Positions 38,215 to 50,230 are shown, numbered from the stretch's first letter. The stretch is 64,000 nucleotides of DNA from Sclerurus mexicanus (GCA_013396755.1 VWZF01001849.1:634471-698470); one strand, 5' to 3'. The notes: generated by a model from the sequence alone, not told the origin. Numbers and translations are program-made.

Positions 38215-38507
38215 TAAAAGCAGTATTCTGGAAGAGAGAAGCAAGGTTTTTGCAGCAGAAGAAACGAGCATACTAATGTCTCTTGAAATGGACTGGCCAA
38301 TTTCTTTTTCATGAGGAAGGAAAAATACATATATGTATGTCCAGATATGCATTTATATTATTAAACAAATAAATATGACTGTTTTCTAAATTGCTGGGCA
38401 CTTAGGAAAAGTTTAGAGTTTCTTGGAGTCTGCTTATGCAGCACAACAGGCTGATAACTGCACAATATCATATGGAACCCTCATTCGGCATTGTGAGCGA
38501 CCAATAC

Positions 38508-38695
38508 ATCATGGAACAGGTTGCCCAGAGAAGCTGCGGATGCCCCATTGCTGGAAAAGTTCAAGGCCAGATTGGATTGGGCTTTGAGCAACCTGTTAAG
38601 GCAAAATGTGTCTGTGAAATGTCTCTGTGTGTGTCAAGGGGGTTGGAACTAGGTGATCCTTCCAATTCAAACCATTCTATGATTCTATGATTAGA
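38508..38695 (+). mobile_element. CR1 LINE 3' end fragment
   Basis: acatcatggaacaggttgcc, agagaagctg, gttcaaggccagattgga and tttgagcaacctg are the conserved CR1 end-of-ORF2 and 3' UTR blocks. They end in ggttggaactaggtgatcc and two attctatg octamers. About 40 bp near 38,602-38,640 diverge from the usual sequence. The element is 5'-truncated and non-coding. Confidence 0.92.
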
Positions 38696-41424
38696 ATAAA
38701 CCTATGGGGTGAGATTTTTCATCTCTTAAAATGACAGCGTTACGTACTCACCCCCATTCCTACTTTTTAAGGGGTAAAATTTTGCGACAGTCCTACATAT
38801 GGAACTTCATATTTTAATAAATACTGTAGAAATTTTTGCTTTTAGCCTGCAAGTACCTTGGCTATGTTCCCAGTATCTGCCAATATAGTGGTGTCACATC
38901 TGCCCTTATCTCTGCTTCGTGACCTCTTTAAACTTGGAAATGCTGTGTCAGATATCACTTTTCTTTGAAAAGAGTTTCTAGGGAGAAGCAGATGCAAACT
39001 AGCACTAAGTCAGCCTGCTGAGAAGGAGCAAACACAAAAAAACCCCTGAGAACATGCATTACTTCAAAGGCACATTGTCAACACACTATCCCAGTAAGTC
39101 TAGGATGTTGACAGATAGAAAATCCCTCAGTTTACAGGCAGTTGAACCATTACTTTTCAAAAACTGACAAACTACTGAACTGCATGATATTCTACAAGAA
39201 ATAAACAAGACTAATCTGAGTATTAGGTGTGAAAAAGGGGCTGTTAGTACACAGTCTGACAGACTATGGGAGGCTACATATTGAGGGAAAAAGGAACATT
39301 TCTGGATCAAGACTCCTTGAAGTCACAAGAGGTACACATGATGTTGAAGCAATGCATCTCACATCCAGAATACCCAGCTCAATTCAGAATATTAAATATT
39401 TTGGGTTCTGACTGGAAATCAGGTTTTGTCAAGCCTTCTGAATATTTGTTTGGTTTTTTTTTTAATATGGCAGTAATTAGCTTAAAAATTAAAGTGTTCT
39501 TTGCATCTGAATTTATTGACTGCTAAGATGGAATGCTGAAACCCACAGAATCACACTGTTGAGGAGTTGTCCAGTAGAAAAAAAAGGCTTGGCTTCTGTC
39601 ATGATAGACTATACATAGTTTTTAGCTAATGACTTATATGGTAAAACAGTATTTTATTATACAGTTTTTTATATCTGTCGTAGCAACAGGGCCAGATCAG
39701 CTTCCAGCCTTTGTGAAAGCATTTAGAAGCCCGTTATCAGTGAAGTCAATATGAAAAGTCTTGCATCCCTGACTGAGGCACTGCCATTCTTTCTTGGGCC
39801 ACTATGGAAAATGAGTCAGAGAAAAGGTCCAGGTTTAAAATATCAGTGGGAAAAAAAAAACCCAAAAATGTTTTTCAAATGTGCTTTACATGAAAGCCCA
39901 TTTGAGAAACAGTGTTAACACAGGATTTTTTTTGTGCCAGGGGTTATGGAAAAGATATACCTGGTAAAACCAAGGGAAAAGCACCCTGTGATAACTCCTT
40001 TAACACCAACCTTTGGAAGTGCTTTTTGAATCCAGAAAATTTCTCTTTTATCCAGAGATGATGGTGTTAATGCCAGAAACCCATGCAGTATCAAAAGTAG
40101 AACTCATTATGTGGCAGCACACGTTTCCACGTGAGGTCACCTTAAGTCTCCCATTAAGTGCATATGATGTCCAGCTGGAAGTTTGACCTGCTAGCACTTT
40201 GTAAGTTTAGAAAGACAAAACAAATGAGCAAGTGAAGGGAAGGAAATATGTTTTAAAAGCCCCAAAAACATAAAATAAACCACAACTCAAAATTTGGCTG
40301 CTAAACAATATTGCCAATATAAATCAGTTTGGAATAAACTACTGAAATCTTATGTTGGAGAAAACTGAAGAGCAGAGGACGAAAAAATTACCTTTTTATG
40401 GCTATTTCAGTTTGTATTTTAAAATATTCTAACTCATTTTTGTTAAAGTCTTTTTTATTCTTTTAAACAAACTTTTTGAAAGTGAAAATTCCCCTCAAAG
40501 ACTCTTAATAACCCTGTCAGTGCAATGTTAGTTCCAAAGTTTGGCACCCTTGGCAGTAAGGATGAATATGAAAACAGGGTCCTCACTATGGGCTACTTTT
40601 GCCTCTTAGCAAGATTTGAGAAGTTGAGAAGGGTTCCTAAGAGCATTAGGGATACATGAAAGAAGAAAGACAGGGGATTAGCTGGAGAGAATGGAAGGAT
40701 AAGGTTTGTCAAGTAATGAAGCAGATGACTCTGAAGAAGACTGCAGAGCTACATATAATTCTGACAGGGAAGGGCAGAAGCAGGAGTTTAAGAAGTGAGT
40801 CACCATTTCCCCACTCCCAGCCCAACTGATAAACCAAAAAAATGAGCAGCTTTAAAATTAAAGCATGCTGCCAAGGACCTGAACTGGGAACAACTTGTAG
40901 GCTTTATATAAATCTTCTTAAGACCTTAGGAGAGAGTAGAACTTAAAAGTCTGGAAATATATATGAGGATTTTTTTTTCACTCAGATCCTGAGCACCTTC
41001 TGGCTCAAAAGACTTAACTTTTCAAGGAGAGTAGTGGGCAAGTGGAGAGGTATGAAAATGATCATAATATCTGGTATCCTTTCAAAAACAAGTCATTGTT
41101 CAACATGCTTAAAGTAATGAATATGTGAATATGCCTTAAGTTTCAGTGAGTTAGGATGTTTATTACTTAGTGTCAGGCATTTGTCTACTATACTATTTCT
41201 TCTGCTTTTCTGTAATACTTCTACAGTCATACTATGATGGCATGATCAAAGGCAGAAAGGTGTGAGAAAGAAGAATTTTTTTTCAAGTATGAAAAGATCA
41301 AATTCAGTGTGAAAATGAAAATAATTTCAAGTATTATAACCTCCAAATATTTCTTGCTCCTTGACATTAGAACAGTAAGCTGCGTTCTGGTAGACCCATG
41401 TATTGTAAGGAACAAATACTCCAT

Positions 41425-41466
41425 CAGTGTTAGAAGGAGGAGCAGCCCCCTGCTACTCTAACACTG
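41425..41466. repeat. 42-nt imperfect hairpin
   Basis: CAGTGTTAGA (41425-41434) pairs perfectly with TCTAACACTG (41457-41466). Inside it AGCAG (41441-41445) pairs with CTGCT (41450-41454) around a CCCC loop, with an asymmetric bulge between the two stems. It is shorter than a typical microRNA precursor. Confidence 0.55.
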
Positions 41467-44400
41467 CCTGGGAGTACGCCCAGAAACCAGCACCCTCACT
41501 CACAGCACAGCTCTCTCAAAGCCTCTCACGTGAAGACAGAATTTATCCCAGGATGCACTATGTATTTTACAATTAATATCACCTGTGTATGTATGTGTCT
41601 ATGTATGTACAAAAAAAGAGAGAATGAACTACTTTCCATCATTAACAGCAACTCCCACAGTAACGAACAGTTGTTTGTATCCTCAAAGGCTTGTCTTATT
41701 TGGAACTTGACTCCTGGAGGTTTAACTTTGGAAACAGCACTGGGGAGTGCTGATGTTCTGTAACTTTTAAACACTAAAAGTTTGAAGCTTTGAAGATTAT
41801 AGGAGCAATTGTTTCTTGCCTCATCCCGCAAAATCATGTTCTGAACCCTACTGAGGTGAAAATGCAATAATTTTTTTCAGGGGACTCATCAGCATCAGAA
41901 GAAAAGAAAGGATAGAAAAGGGCTCTGGCTTTGCAAGGCAATTCTGATCACTCCCTCCAGCTCCAAGTTGTCTCAGACTTCATGTGATGTAGATGAATCT
42001 TGTGACAAAAATGCAATGAAGAAACCTGCCAAATCAGTAAGATTCATAGAAATAGCATTTCCTTATACTAAAGTAATGGTCATATTTTTTACAAACCTAG
42101 CTGTTGAACAGGCAGCCCCAAGCACATAAAGATTTCAGAGACCTTCAGAGTTCCTGCAACAGAGAGGACACAGATTTGTTCTCCCCATTTTAATTGCAGT
42201 ACCATGAAGGAAGGGGCCAAGTTGGTGTTTAAAGCAAACACTTTGGAGGCTTTACAAAACCCCATTTTGCACGGCTTTGCAAAGTGCTTCCCTTGGAAAA
42301 GACAATGGGAAATGAGACAGCAAGCTCTGAAAAGAATATTGTTTCCCACTTCTTCATTGAGCAAAGCACTGTGTTCAACCAAGGATCACATTTCTGGGAC
42401 TGTAAATGAGCTCTTAGGCTATTAAATTCTTCAGTGCTAGAGCAGTAATACAGTGAAAAAAGTGAAGCAGAAACTTTAGACTGACAGCTATTTGGATGCT
42501 CCTGGCTGAGAACATTGCATTCAATAACCCCCTTAACACTCTTACGTTGCTGGCCTGTGAACCATTCCTCTGACTTTCTGACCAGTCTTTTTCTACTTAT
42601 AGATCAATTTTCCAAATTCAGTAAGTTATTATATTGGAAACTTATGTAGTCTTTGCTATGATACTGCTGGTGCAGTAATACAAACATAAAAAACTGTCCT
42701 TTCTCTATTTTATATTTCTTTCAACTACCACCAACCGTAAGTACTCATATAACTCACACTTTCATCTATCTATTTGTAAGATATGTAGGCAATAGAACAC
42801 TTTTTTGATACGAATGAAGAATGGGAGTGAATACTGTATTGCAGTAAGACAGTGGGGAGAAAAGGAAGGCAGCAGAAATTAAATTGTACTCTCATGTTTC
42901 AAGTCAGGTTTCTTGTTCAACTCCTGAAAACACCATCCAGACCTACCAATTAACATGTCAGAAGTGACCTAGTACTTTCTAGATCTGTTTTCCTAAAGAA
43001 AATTCTTTATGAACATTAGGGCAATTGTGGCAATGTACTGGTAACAACTGAATGCTCACAGTGAGTTCAGACAAGTGAGGAAAGATACGGGTGAAGGAAA
43101 AACAACCTTCTAAACATTCTCTTGAAGCACTACTCCTGGATGATAGTATTTATACTTTTGGCTCTCTGGAACTTTGAGAAGAAAACACCATCTGCTAAGA
43201 GCATAAATAGAATAGTGAAGTAAAACTGTATCTGGAAAACAAAGCCTTCTTCTGTAGTTCTGCATGTCTTCAAACAGTTTCACTGATGCTTTCAGCTTCC
43301 CCTTAAAATAATTTCCATAATAATTCCATGCAACAACTGACTGCTCAGTAGAGCTCACATTCTCCCACTGCTTCTCACTTATCTCTTAAATAAAAATGAA
43401 CCGGTGTGTTGGTTTGTTTTCCCAGGGTGTTACAAATCATCAGAGTGGTAGATAGCCTGTACCTGCCATTTTTTGGGTGCATGCTCTCCTTCTCTTCTGG
43501 AGAAACGTCCTTTCTGAGATAAAGGAGAAGAGATTGCACACTGCTTATATTGATTGACCTTGATTATGTTGTCTATATTTATAGAGGTAAAATTTAGCAA
43601 ATTGCAATTACAAGGTATGTTTCTTATACCTAAGGCAAGTAACAGAGAAGTTGTCAGAAAATTAAATGCTTCCTTTATGTTCAGAATACAAAACTGGTAG
43701 TTTGTTGTCAGTTGCTCACTGACCTGTGATAATTTAACTGGCATATAGTGATACTTTTGCCTCAAAGGGTTATTCTTGAATGCCACATTAAATTGCTGTG
43801 GCAAACTGTAGATAGCCTAGAAATGCCCCAAAGCCTGCTGTGTACACTACTCCAAACATACACAGTGCTATTCACTCAGAGTTATTTCAAACTCAAAAGG
43901 CCAATCTGATCCACTCCTTTCCTTGCCCTTTATAATACTTTCTGCTGCTTTTTTAGTCTACTGATCATTTTCTTGACACAATTTTCCCTTCCCTGTCTGT
44001 TAATCTCCAACACCATTTTCTTACCAGTAATACCTGAAGTGAAACTGAGCGGCAGTACTTTGGTAGTATATGTTGTTTTTTTCCTTAGTAGAGAATTTAA
44101 GACTTTTTTTACTTTTGTTTCCTTCCTCTTCTCTCTACCTTCACTGACCCTGTTCATCTACTCATCATTGTTTTCAGTTTGAGAAGGAAATCCAGAAGAT
44201 AACATGATCTCCTGTATTCTCTTCCTGAATCCTGCCTGTAACAGCAAGCACTAGCTATTTGGAAAACAATGTTATAATCCCACTTTTCTCAAATTTGTCT
44301 TTTATCTTCACTTTTTACAGAAGTCTGAGACATGCCCTAAGCTAATGTTGCCATAGTGTTGTCTCAGATTGGGCCTGGTGCACTCCCAAGGAGGTGTGAG

Positions 44401-45507
44401 TAGCTCCTTGCGCTCCCTCATGGCCATTTCAAATGAGCAGAGAAGAACAACCAATCCATCAGACAGATTTCATTGAGCAGGGGCCAGTCCAACATCTGCC
44501 TTGTGTACACTGTGCCTGCATAAACACTGATATATTCAGCACTGATGTTTTCTGGTGCTGACATTATCATTCATGTATTTTACAAACAAAGAGCTCATAG
44601 ATGAGAATCCAGGGATTAACTGGGCAAATGGGTTTGTTTTTTTTCTTTTTGATGCAGGTGGTTAATCATCTTGAAGATGGTTCTGAATTTTTTATTTAGC
44701 TGATCCTTCTCACCTCTACTTAACCACCATATATTTTCCCAAAAATGTTGTTCACCTTCCCTACTTTAGAATTTTAAAATCTCTACATAGTTTTAGAAAA
44801 ACTATTTGTAAAAATTTTGTGTTAATGAAAGCACTTTAACTGTTTAAAGCAGTCTTACAGAGGATATTCTGTGACTCTGTGACTTTCTTTATCAATATGT
44901 TAAGTTTTAAAAAAATGTTGTAAGCTTTTGGATTTCGTGATAAAACTCAAGATTTTCAATCCTATTTCCTGAAAATAAGGAATGCTTAACTTAATATTTT
45001 TATAAGGCTTTATTTTAACAGAAAAGGCTCTAGGTTCTAGTCCGTGTTAAAATATGTCAAAATAAAAACCTAGCAAAGACAAGATAATAACCAAAACTTT
45101 GCTGCATAATATCATCCATTCCCTCATAGCATATGCATTAAACTATCTATCTATTTTTGTTATTCAATCTAATTATGCAATAACTTCCTAGCAAATGTTT
45201 TTCACTGAGTAAATTGTTATGGAAAGCAGTTGTGGGCTATCATCAGCATTTCTGTCCTCAGTGCTGCTTTATATTCTTGCCTACAAACAGAATTTATAAC
45301 CGAAATAATATAATAATAATATAAGGGTATCTTCCCATGAAAAAACATGTACTAACCTGAGAACTGAAAAAATGGCAGACTTATGGTATTGTATTTGACT
45401 TCTGCTGTTTTAGCTCGTGTTTAAATATTAGCTGACATACTTGATGATAGTGATTTCAGGCTTAGCAAAAAGTGAGAAGGCTCTTAATAGGATCTGAATG
45501 TTTAAAC

Positions 45508-45519
45508 TTTTTTTTTTTT
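45508..45519. repeat. Poly-T tract
   Basis: A T homopolymer of about 12. Confidence 0.7.
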
Positions 45520-46719
45520 AATAGGTTTATCTGCAAATAGGTGAAAACACATTTTTCATATTAAGGCAAGTAAAGATTTAAAAGTTCCATGAACTGAAAA
45601 TAGCACTTTGAAAGCTACTGGCAGGGGATATGATATAGCTGCAAAATTCCTCCCTGCATTTTTATTGATAAGGAGATAGATGGAAGTGAAACACTACAAA
45701 TCACGCAGGTTTTTGATGACTTTTATTGATGTCAGAAGTTATGTTAATTTTACATTAGCTCAATTCTAGCTTTTGTGCACCTCAGTGCACCTCTGGAACT
45801 GCTGCCAGAGATGACTGGCAGCAAACATGATCTTACCTATCTTCTCTATTCCCTATATTCCCTCTCCCTTATGCTTTTGATTTTGTGGGTTTTTTAAGAA
45901 TTTTGGAAAACTAACTAATTAAGGCGTACTCTGCAGGCCAAGCATTGGGCTGGATATGAACATTTGGAATTTAGTCAAGGAGTTTCCCAAATTCCCCACC
46001 TTTAAAGGCAGGCATTAATCCCAGAGAAGGACTCACATTGATGTTGCTGCAGTCCCTACTAGGTTAGGCAGCTACACTGAGCAGAAATCACATTTCCGCA
46101 AAGAGAGGAAAACATAAACTTCTGTGCATCTGTTGTACAGAGGCTTTTTTGACAAATTTCAGATCCTACATGAAGATAAAACACAACTTGTGGCAGTTGT
46201 CTACATAGCACAGAGAATTGGCAGGAGGTGGGGGGAAGTTTATCATGTTCAGATTCAGGGAGGAACTTGATTTGTTTTGGAGCCTTCAACAACGGAAAAA
46301 AGAAGACAGAAACTTTGCAGACACACTGTTGATGGAAAAAAAGAGAAAATGCATGGAGAAATGTTTGCTCAATAGTTTATTATGTAATGAAATATGAAAT
46401 CTGTACAAATAAGCTTGAAATAGGATGGTTGCTGATGAACATCTCTTCTTGCTTGAGGCATTCAGCATAAAAGATTGAACTGCTTTATACATTTAACTTT
46501 TCAGATGACAAATTTACAGAAATGAAACCAAAACAAAAAAATAATGTAAGCATAGAAAGGATTAAATAATGTTATTAAATTACTTATTAATAGTTTCCCA
46601 GAATCTTCATCGCTCTACAGCTTGCATTGCCTGATCACATAACACTGTGATGCTGGAGCTGAAAATGCCTTCAGTAAGTTTTAAAAGTTCTAGTTGTTTT
46701 ACAAAGCAAAAATTCAGGA

Positions 46720-46838
46720 GTGTACCAGGTATAGGTGCAGGCAGTGGGGGAGCTATGGATGTGGCCTCTGTGAGAAGAGACCAAGGTCTGCACTGGGTCA
46801 GATGCAGTTCCAGTCATCTCCAAATGGGAGGAAACACC
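46720..46838 (+). mobile_element. Probable ERV LTR fragment
   Basis: gggggagctatggatgtg, gcctctgtgagaagagacc, gcagttccag and tctccaaa occur in the order and spacing I associate with the 5' part of an avian ERV LTR. That LTR type has gggctacaggggtggc...tctgtgagaag...ccagttccagc...ctccaaaa. Neither terminus nor a target duplication is visible, so it is an old, incomplete copy. An overlapping 72-codon frame is incidental. Confidence 0.45.
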
Positions 46839-48296
46839 TTTTACTTCTCATGGCATTATAATTAGAGAGATAAAAGTTTGCTATTGGACCTACGACTTTA
46901 AAGGAAGTCAAAACAAGGACGCATCTGCATAAAGGTATTAAGGCTGTGACATAATTTTGAGTGTTCCACAAGTGACAGTGTATATCATGTTGTCTGGCTG
47001 CAGAATTGTACCTGTTCTTACAACATTTCATTTGGAAATAAAAAGAAAAATGGTCATCCTTAATTCTAATGATCTAGTTTTCTCAATTTGTAGTTTCTCA
47101 CAATACAAATCTAATCAACTGAAGAGTGACATTGAAAAAGTTTGCAACTCATAATTCATTCAAATCACTGCTTTCTTGTTACCTCACTGAGTGATCTTCT
47201 GCAAAATTGGTGCTTCACATTAACACCTACATAAAGAAACTTCTCTCCACTTAGAAAAGACTCAAGAACTCCCTTCAATAATTATTACAAAGGGAAAGTC
47301 AAAGAATCACAAAGTATTGGTACTTAGCCTATTTCCAGTTGCCCGAGTCTACCTGAGACATTTCTAGCCCAATTTTGCAATCATCTGAAGAACTCCCAGT
47401 TGTGGTTTCAGGAATGATTATCTGCACTAATTAGTGTTGCAAATTTAAACACAACTTTTCAAATCTCAAAGCTTTTTTCTGATTGTAATTTTTTGTTCAA
47501 AATTCACAGTTGCATTTTAATGTCTGTGTATCTGATTTTAATCACCTACATTAAGCTCTGATATTCAGTTCAGCAGAAAAAATGCTCACCCTTAAAACCA
47601 GAGCTATTTCAAATTCTATGAAAAAGAAAAATTGCAAACAGGTTTAAAGGTCCAAATCTGTATCTTTTCATTCACACAAGTAGTTTTGACTGAGTTTAGT
47701 GGAGCTCCTCATAGAATTCAGAATCTCTTGACTTGGATATTACAGGCCACAGTGATGAAAGCACATTTAAAATGCAGGTTAGGAATTTGAAAAGTTTCCC
47801 AAACTCCGTTTTAGGAAGGAGTACTTTCTAAGATGCATTTTAAATTGTGTTATCTGTGTTACTTCTTTGAGTTAAAAAACATGTTAAAAATTTGAAAGCC
47901 AAAAATTACAAATCTTTGTCACTTTTTATTATGAAGTAATTTTAAATATTTTTAATTGAAATCGAATAGTATCCAGTGCATCAGGAATAATTAGGCTGCA
48001 GTTATAAAAGGAGTCTGTTATGTAGCACATAATGAAAAAACACTTTGAAAATGTGAGAAATATAATGAGCTTTGCACATTGGCAAGCAAGGTAGCCTCAA
48101 CCACAGCGTTTAATCACATAGTCTTTCCAAGAGGAATTTTGTTGTTATACACTTGCTTTTTTTTTTTTTTTTCCTTTGATAAACATTTGTCTGTGTCAAC
48201 AGCTGTGTTAAAGATGGTATGGAATTTTGTCTTTTGGATCGGGCTGAAATTGTTGTGGTGCTCCTTAGTTTATGGAGGAGTTAGTCATGTGGTCTT
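46839..48296. other. Gene-free stretch
   Basis: No feature is supported except a poly-T tract at 48157-48172. Confidence 0.5.
48157..48172. repeat. Poly-T tract
   Basis: A run of 16 T about 125 bp outside the 3' end of the minus-strand CR1. It is not part of it, because CR1 ends in octamers and not in poly-A. Confidence 0.7.
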
Positions 48297-48750
48297 TAGA
48301 ATCATAAAATCAATAAAGGTGGAAAAGACCTTCAAGATCCTCAAGTACAACCTTTGACCAAACACCACCTTGTCAAGCAAACCATATCACTAAATGACAT
48401 GTCCAGTAGTGTCTTCCAGGGATGGTGGCTCCACCACTTCCCTGTGCAATCAGTTTCAATGCTTAACTACACCTGTAGGGAAAAAATTCTTCCTGATGTC
48501 CAACGTGAACCTTCCCGGTACAGCTTGGGTCCATTTCCTCTTGTTCTGTCACTGGTTACCTGGGAGAAGAGACTGATCCCCACCTGTCTACAACCTTCTC
48601 TCAGACAGTTGTAGAGAGCAATAAGGTCTCCCCTGAGCCTCCTTTTCTCCAGGCTGAACAACCCCAGCTCCCTCAGCTGCTCCTCATATGACTTACTCTC
48701 TAGACCCTTCAAGAGCATCATTGTCCTTCTCTGGACTTCCTCCAGCACCT
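48297..48750 (-). mobile_element. CR1 LINE (minus strand), 3' part, interrupted by LTR
   Basis: On the minus strand this is the CR1 3' UTR and ORF2 end. On the plus strand it begins agaatcataaaatc and passes through gaccttcaagatcc and ttccagggatggtggctccacc. It continues through aaaattcttcctgatgtcc and tctcccctgagcctcc to ctggacttcctccagcacct. A minus-strand open stretch (48,467-48,748) still reads as ORF2 C-terminal region, with LRELGLFSLEKRRLRGDLI and SQVTSDRTRGNG, before it degenerates. The element continues at 50095, past an inserted LTR. Confidence 0.93.
48746..48750. repeat. Target-site duplication CACCT (left)
   Basis: The last five CR1 bases before the LTR are repeated at 50090-50094. 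Confidence 0.8.
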
Positions 48751-49255
48751 TGTGAGGACCTGGGCTTTTTAATGGCCTTAAAACTTTGAGGATAAAGTCT
48801 AAGGGAAGGAGGCCCTACCCCACAAACCCTTAGCTTTGTGAGGCCACGGACCAGTCTCTGGGGTTGTGATGCTTATCTCCTATGAGCCAGGTCTTGTCAA
48901 AGGGGTCCCTCTGTGCACACACCCCACTAACCTTCAGAAGTCTTTTCTCTTAGCAGGGGTGACTGAAGCACCCCCCAGACCCAGCCTAAATAATGTACAA
49001 ACAGCCCAGCACCTCCAGCCTCTGACCTACTGCTACAAAACCAGCATGGCTGTACAAAAACAGCACCTCCACATACACACAGGGAATGTACCAGCAGGAT
49101 TTCTAAGGGTATATAAACCCATCGGACTTTATGTTTCATCCGCTTTTTTCCAGCACCACTCCCTGATGGACCAAGACAACAGCAACAACAATCAAGTTCG
49201 TTGGAGACCTCTGAGTAGTGAATATAAACCCTTTCTTTGTCTTCCTTCCTTCCTT

Positions 49256-49256
49256 N
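49256..49256. other. Assembly gap (single N)
   Basis: Sequence after the gap restarts at the base equivalent to 48587. Confidence 0.97.
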
Positions 49257-49589
49257 TCTACAACCTTCTCTCAGACAGTTGTAGAGAGCAATAAGGTCTC
49301 CCCTGAGCCTCCTTTTCTCCAGGCTGAACAACCCCAGCTCCCTCAGCTGCTCCTCATATGACTTACTCTCTAGACCCTTCAAGAGCATCATTGTCCTTCT
49401 CTGGACTTCCTCCAGCACCTTGTGAGGACCTGGGCTTTTTAATGGCCTTAAAACTTTGAGGATAAAGTCTAAGGGAAGGAGGCCCTACCCCACAAACCCT
49501 TAGCTTTGTGAGGCCACGGACCAGTCTCTGGGGTTGTGATGCTTATCTCCTATGAGCCAGGTCTTGTCAAAGGGGTCCCTCTGTGCACA
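49257..49589. repeat. 333-bp repeat of 48587-48919 (contig overlap)
   Basis: It appears identical at an offset of 670 bp and includes the CR1 flank as well as the LTR start. It therefore cannot be the second LTR of a provirus; it is a redundant contig. An apparent 163-codon minus-strand frame here is CR1 plus antisense LTR joined across the gap and is not a gene. Confidence 0.92.
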
Positions 49590-49590
49590 N
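49590..49590. other. Assembly gap (single N)
   Basis: This lies between the redundant 333-bp contig and a 77-bp contig. Confidence 0.97.
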
Positions 49591-49667
49591 CTTATGCATT
49601 GTCTTCAGTGATATCTTTATGCTTTTATACTGCCATATTGCTGTAGATAATAACAATCAAAATGGCT
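49591..49667. other. 77-bp isolated contig of unknown origin
   Basis: AT-rich sequence with no match elsewhere in the window, bounded by gaps on both sides. It may be LTR or ERV interior, or a misplaced piece. Confidence 0.6.
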
Positions 49668-49668
49668 N
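49668..49668. other. Assembly gap (single N)
   Basis: This lies between the 77-bp contig and the second redundant contig. Confidence 0.97.
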
Positions 49669-49939
49669 CTTGTCAAAGGGGTCCCTCTGTGCACACACCC
49701 CACTAACCTTCAGAAGTCTTTTCTCTTAGCAGGGGTGACTGAAGCACCCCCCAGACCCAGCCTAAATAATGTACAAACAGCCCAGCACCTCCAGCCTCTG
49801 ACCTACTGCTACAAAACCAGCATGGCTGTACAAAAACAGCACCTCCACATACACACAGGGAATGTACCAGCAGGATTTCTAAGGGTATATAAACCCATCG
49901 GACTTTATGTTTCATCCGCTTTTTTCCAGCACCACTCCC
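49669..49939. repeat. 271-bp repeat of 48893-49163 (contig overlap or other LTR)
   Basis: It appears identical at an offset of 776 bp and lies wholly within the LTR. Together with the 333-bp copy it tiles 48587-49163 with 27 bp shared. Because it has no CR1 flank, it could in principle be the 3' LTR of a provirus. The tiling makes redundancy the simpler reading. Confidence 0.85.
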
Positions 49940-49940
49940 N
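49940..49940. other. Assembly gap (single N)
   Basis: The last gap; sequence is continuous to the end of the window from here. Confidence 0.97.
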
Positions 49941-50089
49941 CATTTACAGCCAAATTGCTCTAAAGTGTGCCATATATATACATCCATAAACACTGATCAT
50001 CTAGTATCAATTTACTTTAATTCATCACAAGGGATTTATTAGCAAAAAACCCCAAGAGTTCCTTCTGCATTGCAGGGCAGATCATAACA

Positions 50090-50094
50090 CACCT
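50090..50094. repeat. Target-site duplication CACCT (right)
   Basis: This is the partner of 48746-48750. Confidence 0.8.
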
Positions 50095-50227
50095 CAATGT
50101 CTTTCTTGAAGTGAGGGGCCCAGAACTGGACACAGGATTCAAGGTGCAGCCTCACCAGTGCTGAGTGCAGGGGGACAATCACTGCCCTGGTCTTGCTGGC
50201 CACACTGTTTTTGATACAGGTCAGGCT
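50095..50227 (-). mobile_element. CR1 LINE (minus strand), continuation past the LTR
   Basis: caatgtctttcttgaag, aggggcccagaactggacac, gtgcagcctcaccagtgctg, tcttgctggccacac and ttttgatacagg are the CR1 blocks that directly follow cttcctccagcacct in an uninterrupted copy. This shows the two CR1 pieces were one element before the LTR landed. The 5' end is truncated near 50,227. Confidence 0.92.
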
Positions 50228-50230
50228 CAA

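Larger units (their letters stand above)
25242..38507. other. Gene-free stretch, mostly unique sequence
   Basis: About 13 kb without a recognisable exon, RNA gene or transposon. A 94-codon minus-strand frame (35,910-36,194), a 132-codon frame (32,321-32,719) and a 128-codon frame (30,727-31,113) have no family resemblance and show no convincing paired splice sites. Simple repeats near 32.5 and 33.4 kb and a palindrome at 37.1 kb are listed separately. 27.4-27.5 kb is very AT-rich. Confidence 0.5.
38696..46719. other. Gene-free stretch, mostly unique sequence
   Basis: No gene, RNA or confident transposon was recognised. A 113-codon frame (41,526-41,867, -) and a 124-codon frame (43,430-43,804, -) show no motif. 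A hairpin at 41.4 kb is listed separately. Confidence 0.5.
48751..50089 (+). mobile_element. ERV LTR (or collapsed provirus) inserted in CR1, with four assembly gaps
   Basis: The element starts TGTGAGGACCTGGG exactly where the CR1 breaks off and ends ...GATCATAACA. The CR1 then resumes after a repeated CACCT. Reliable LTR sequence is 48751-49255 (TATA box gtatataaaccc at about 49,109-49,120) and 49941-50089. Between them lie contigs that re-present the LTR and its CR1 flank, plus an unrelated 77-bp contig. Whether this is a solo LTR or a provirus whose interior was lost in assembly cannot be decided from the sequence. The 5-bp duplication fits ERVL-type integration. No viral gene is visible. 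Confidence 0.85.

Noticed and set aside
39546..39565. cacagaatcacactg resembling the left edge of a minus-strand CR1
   Set aside because: The expected gttggaagggacc block does not follow.
43404..43425. tgtgttggtttg, a possible LTR start
   Set aside because: No LTR body, TATA box or target duplication follows it.
44861..44886. attctgtgactctgtgac resembling CR1 terminal octamers
   Set aside because: No ttccaac-type CR1 3' sequence precedes it, so a chance match is more likely.
48927..49418. 163-codon minus-strand frame that looks like a fusion protein
   Set aside because: It is CR1 ORF2 remnant joined to antisense LTR sequence across an assembly gap.
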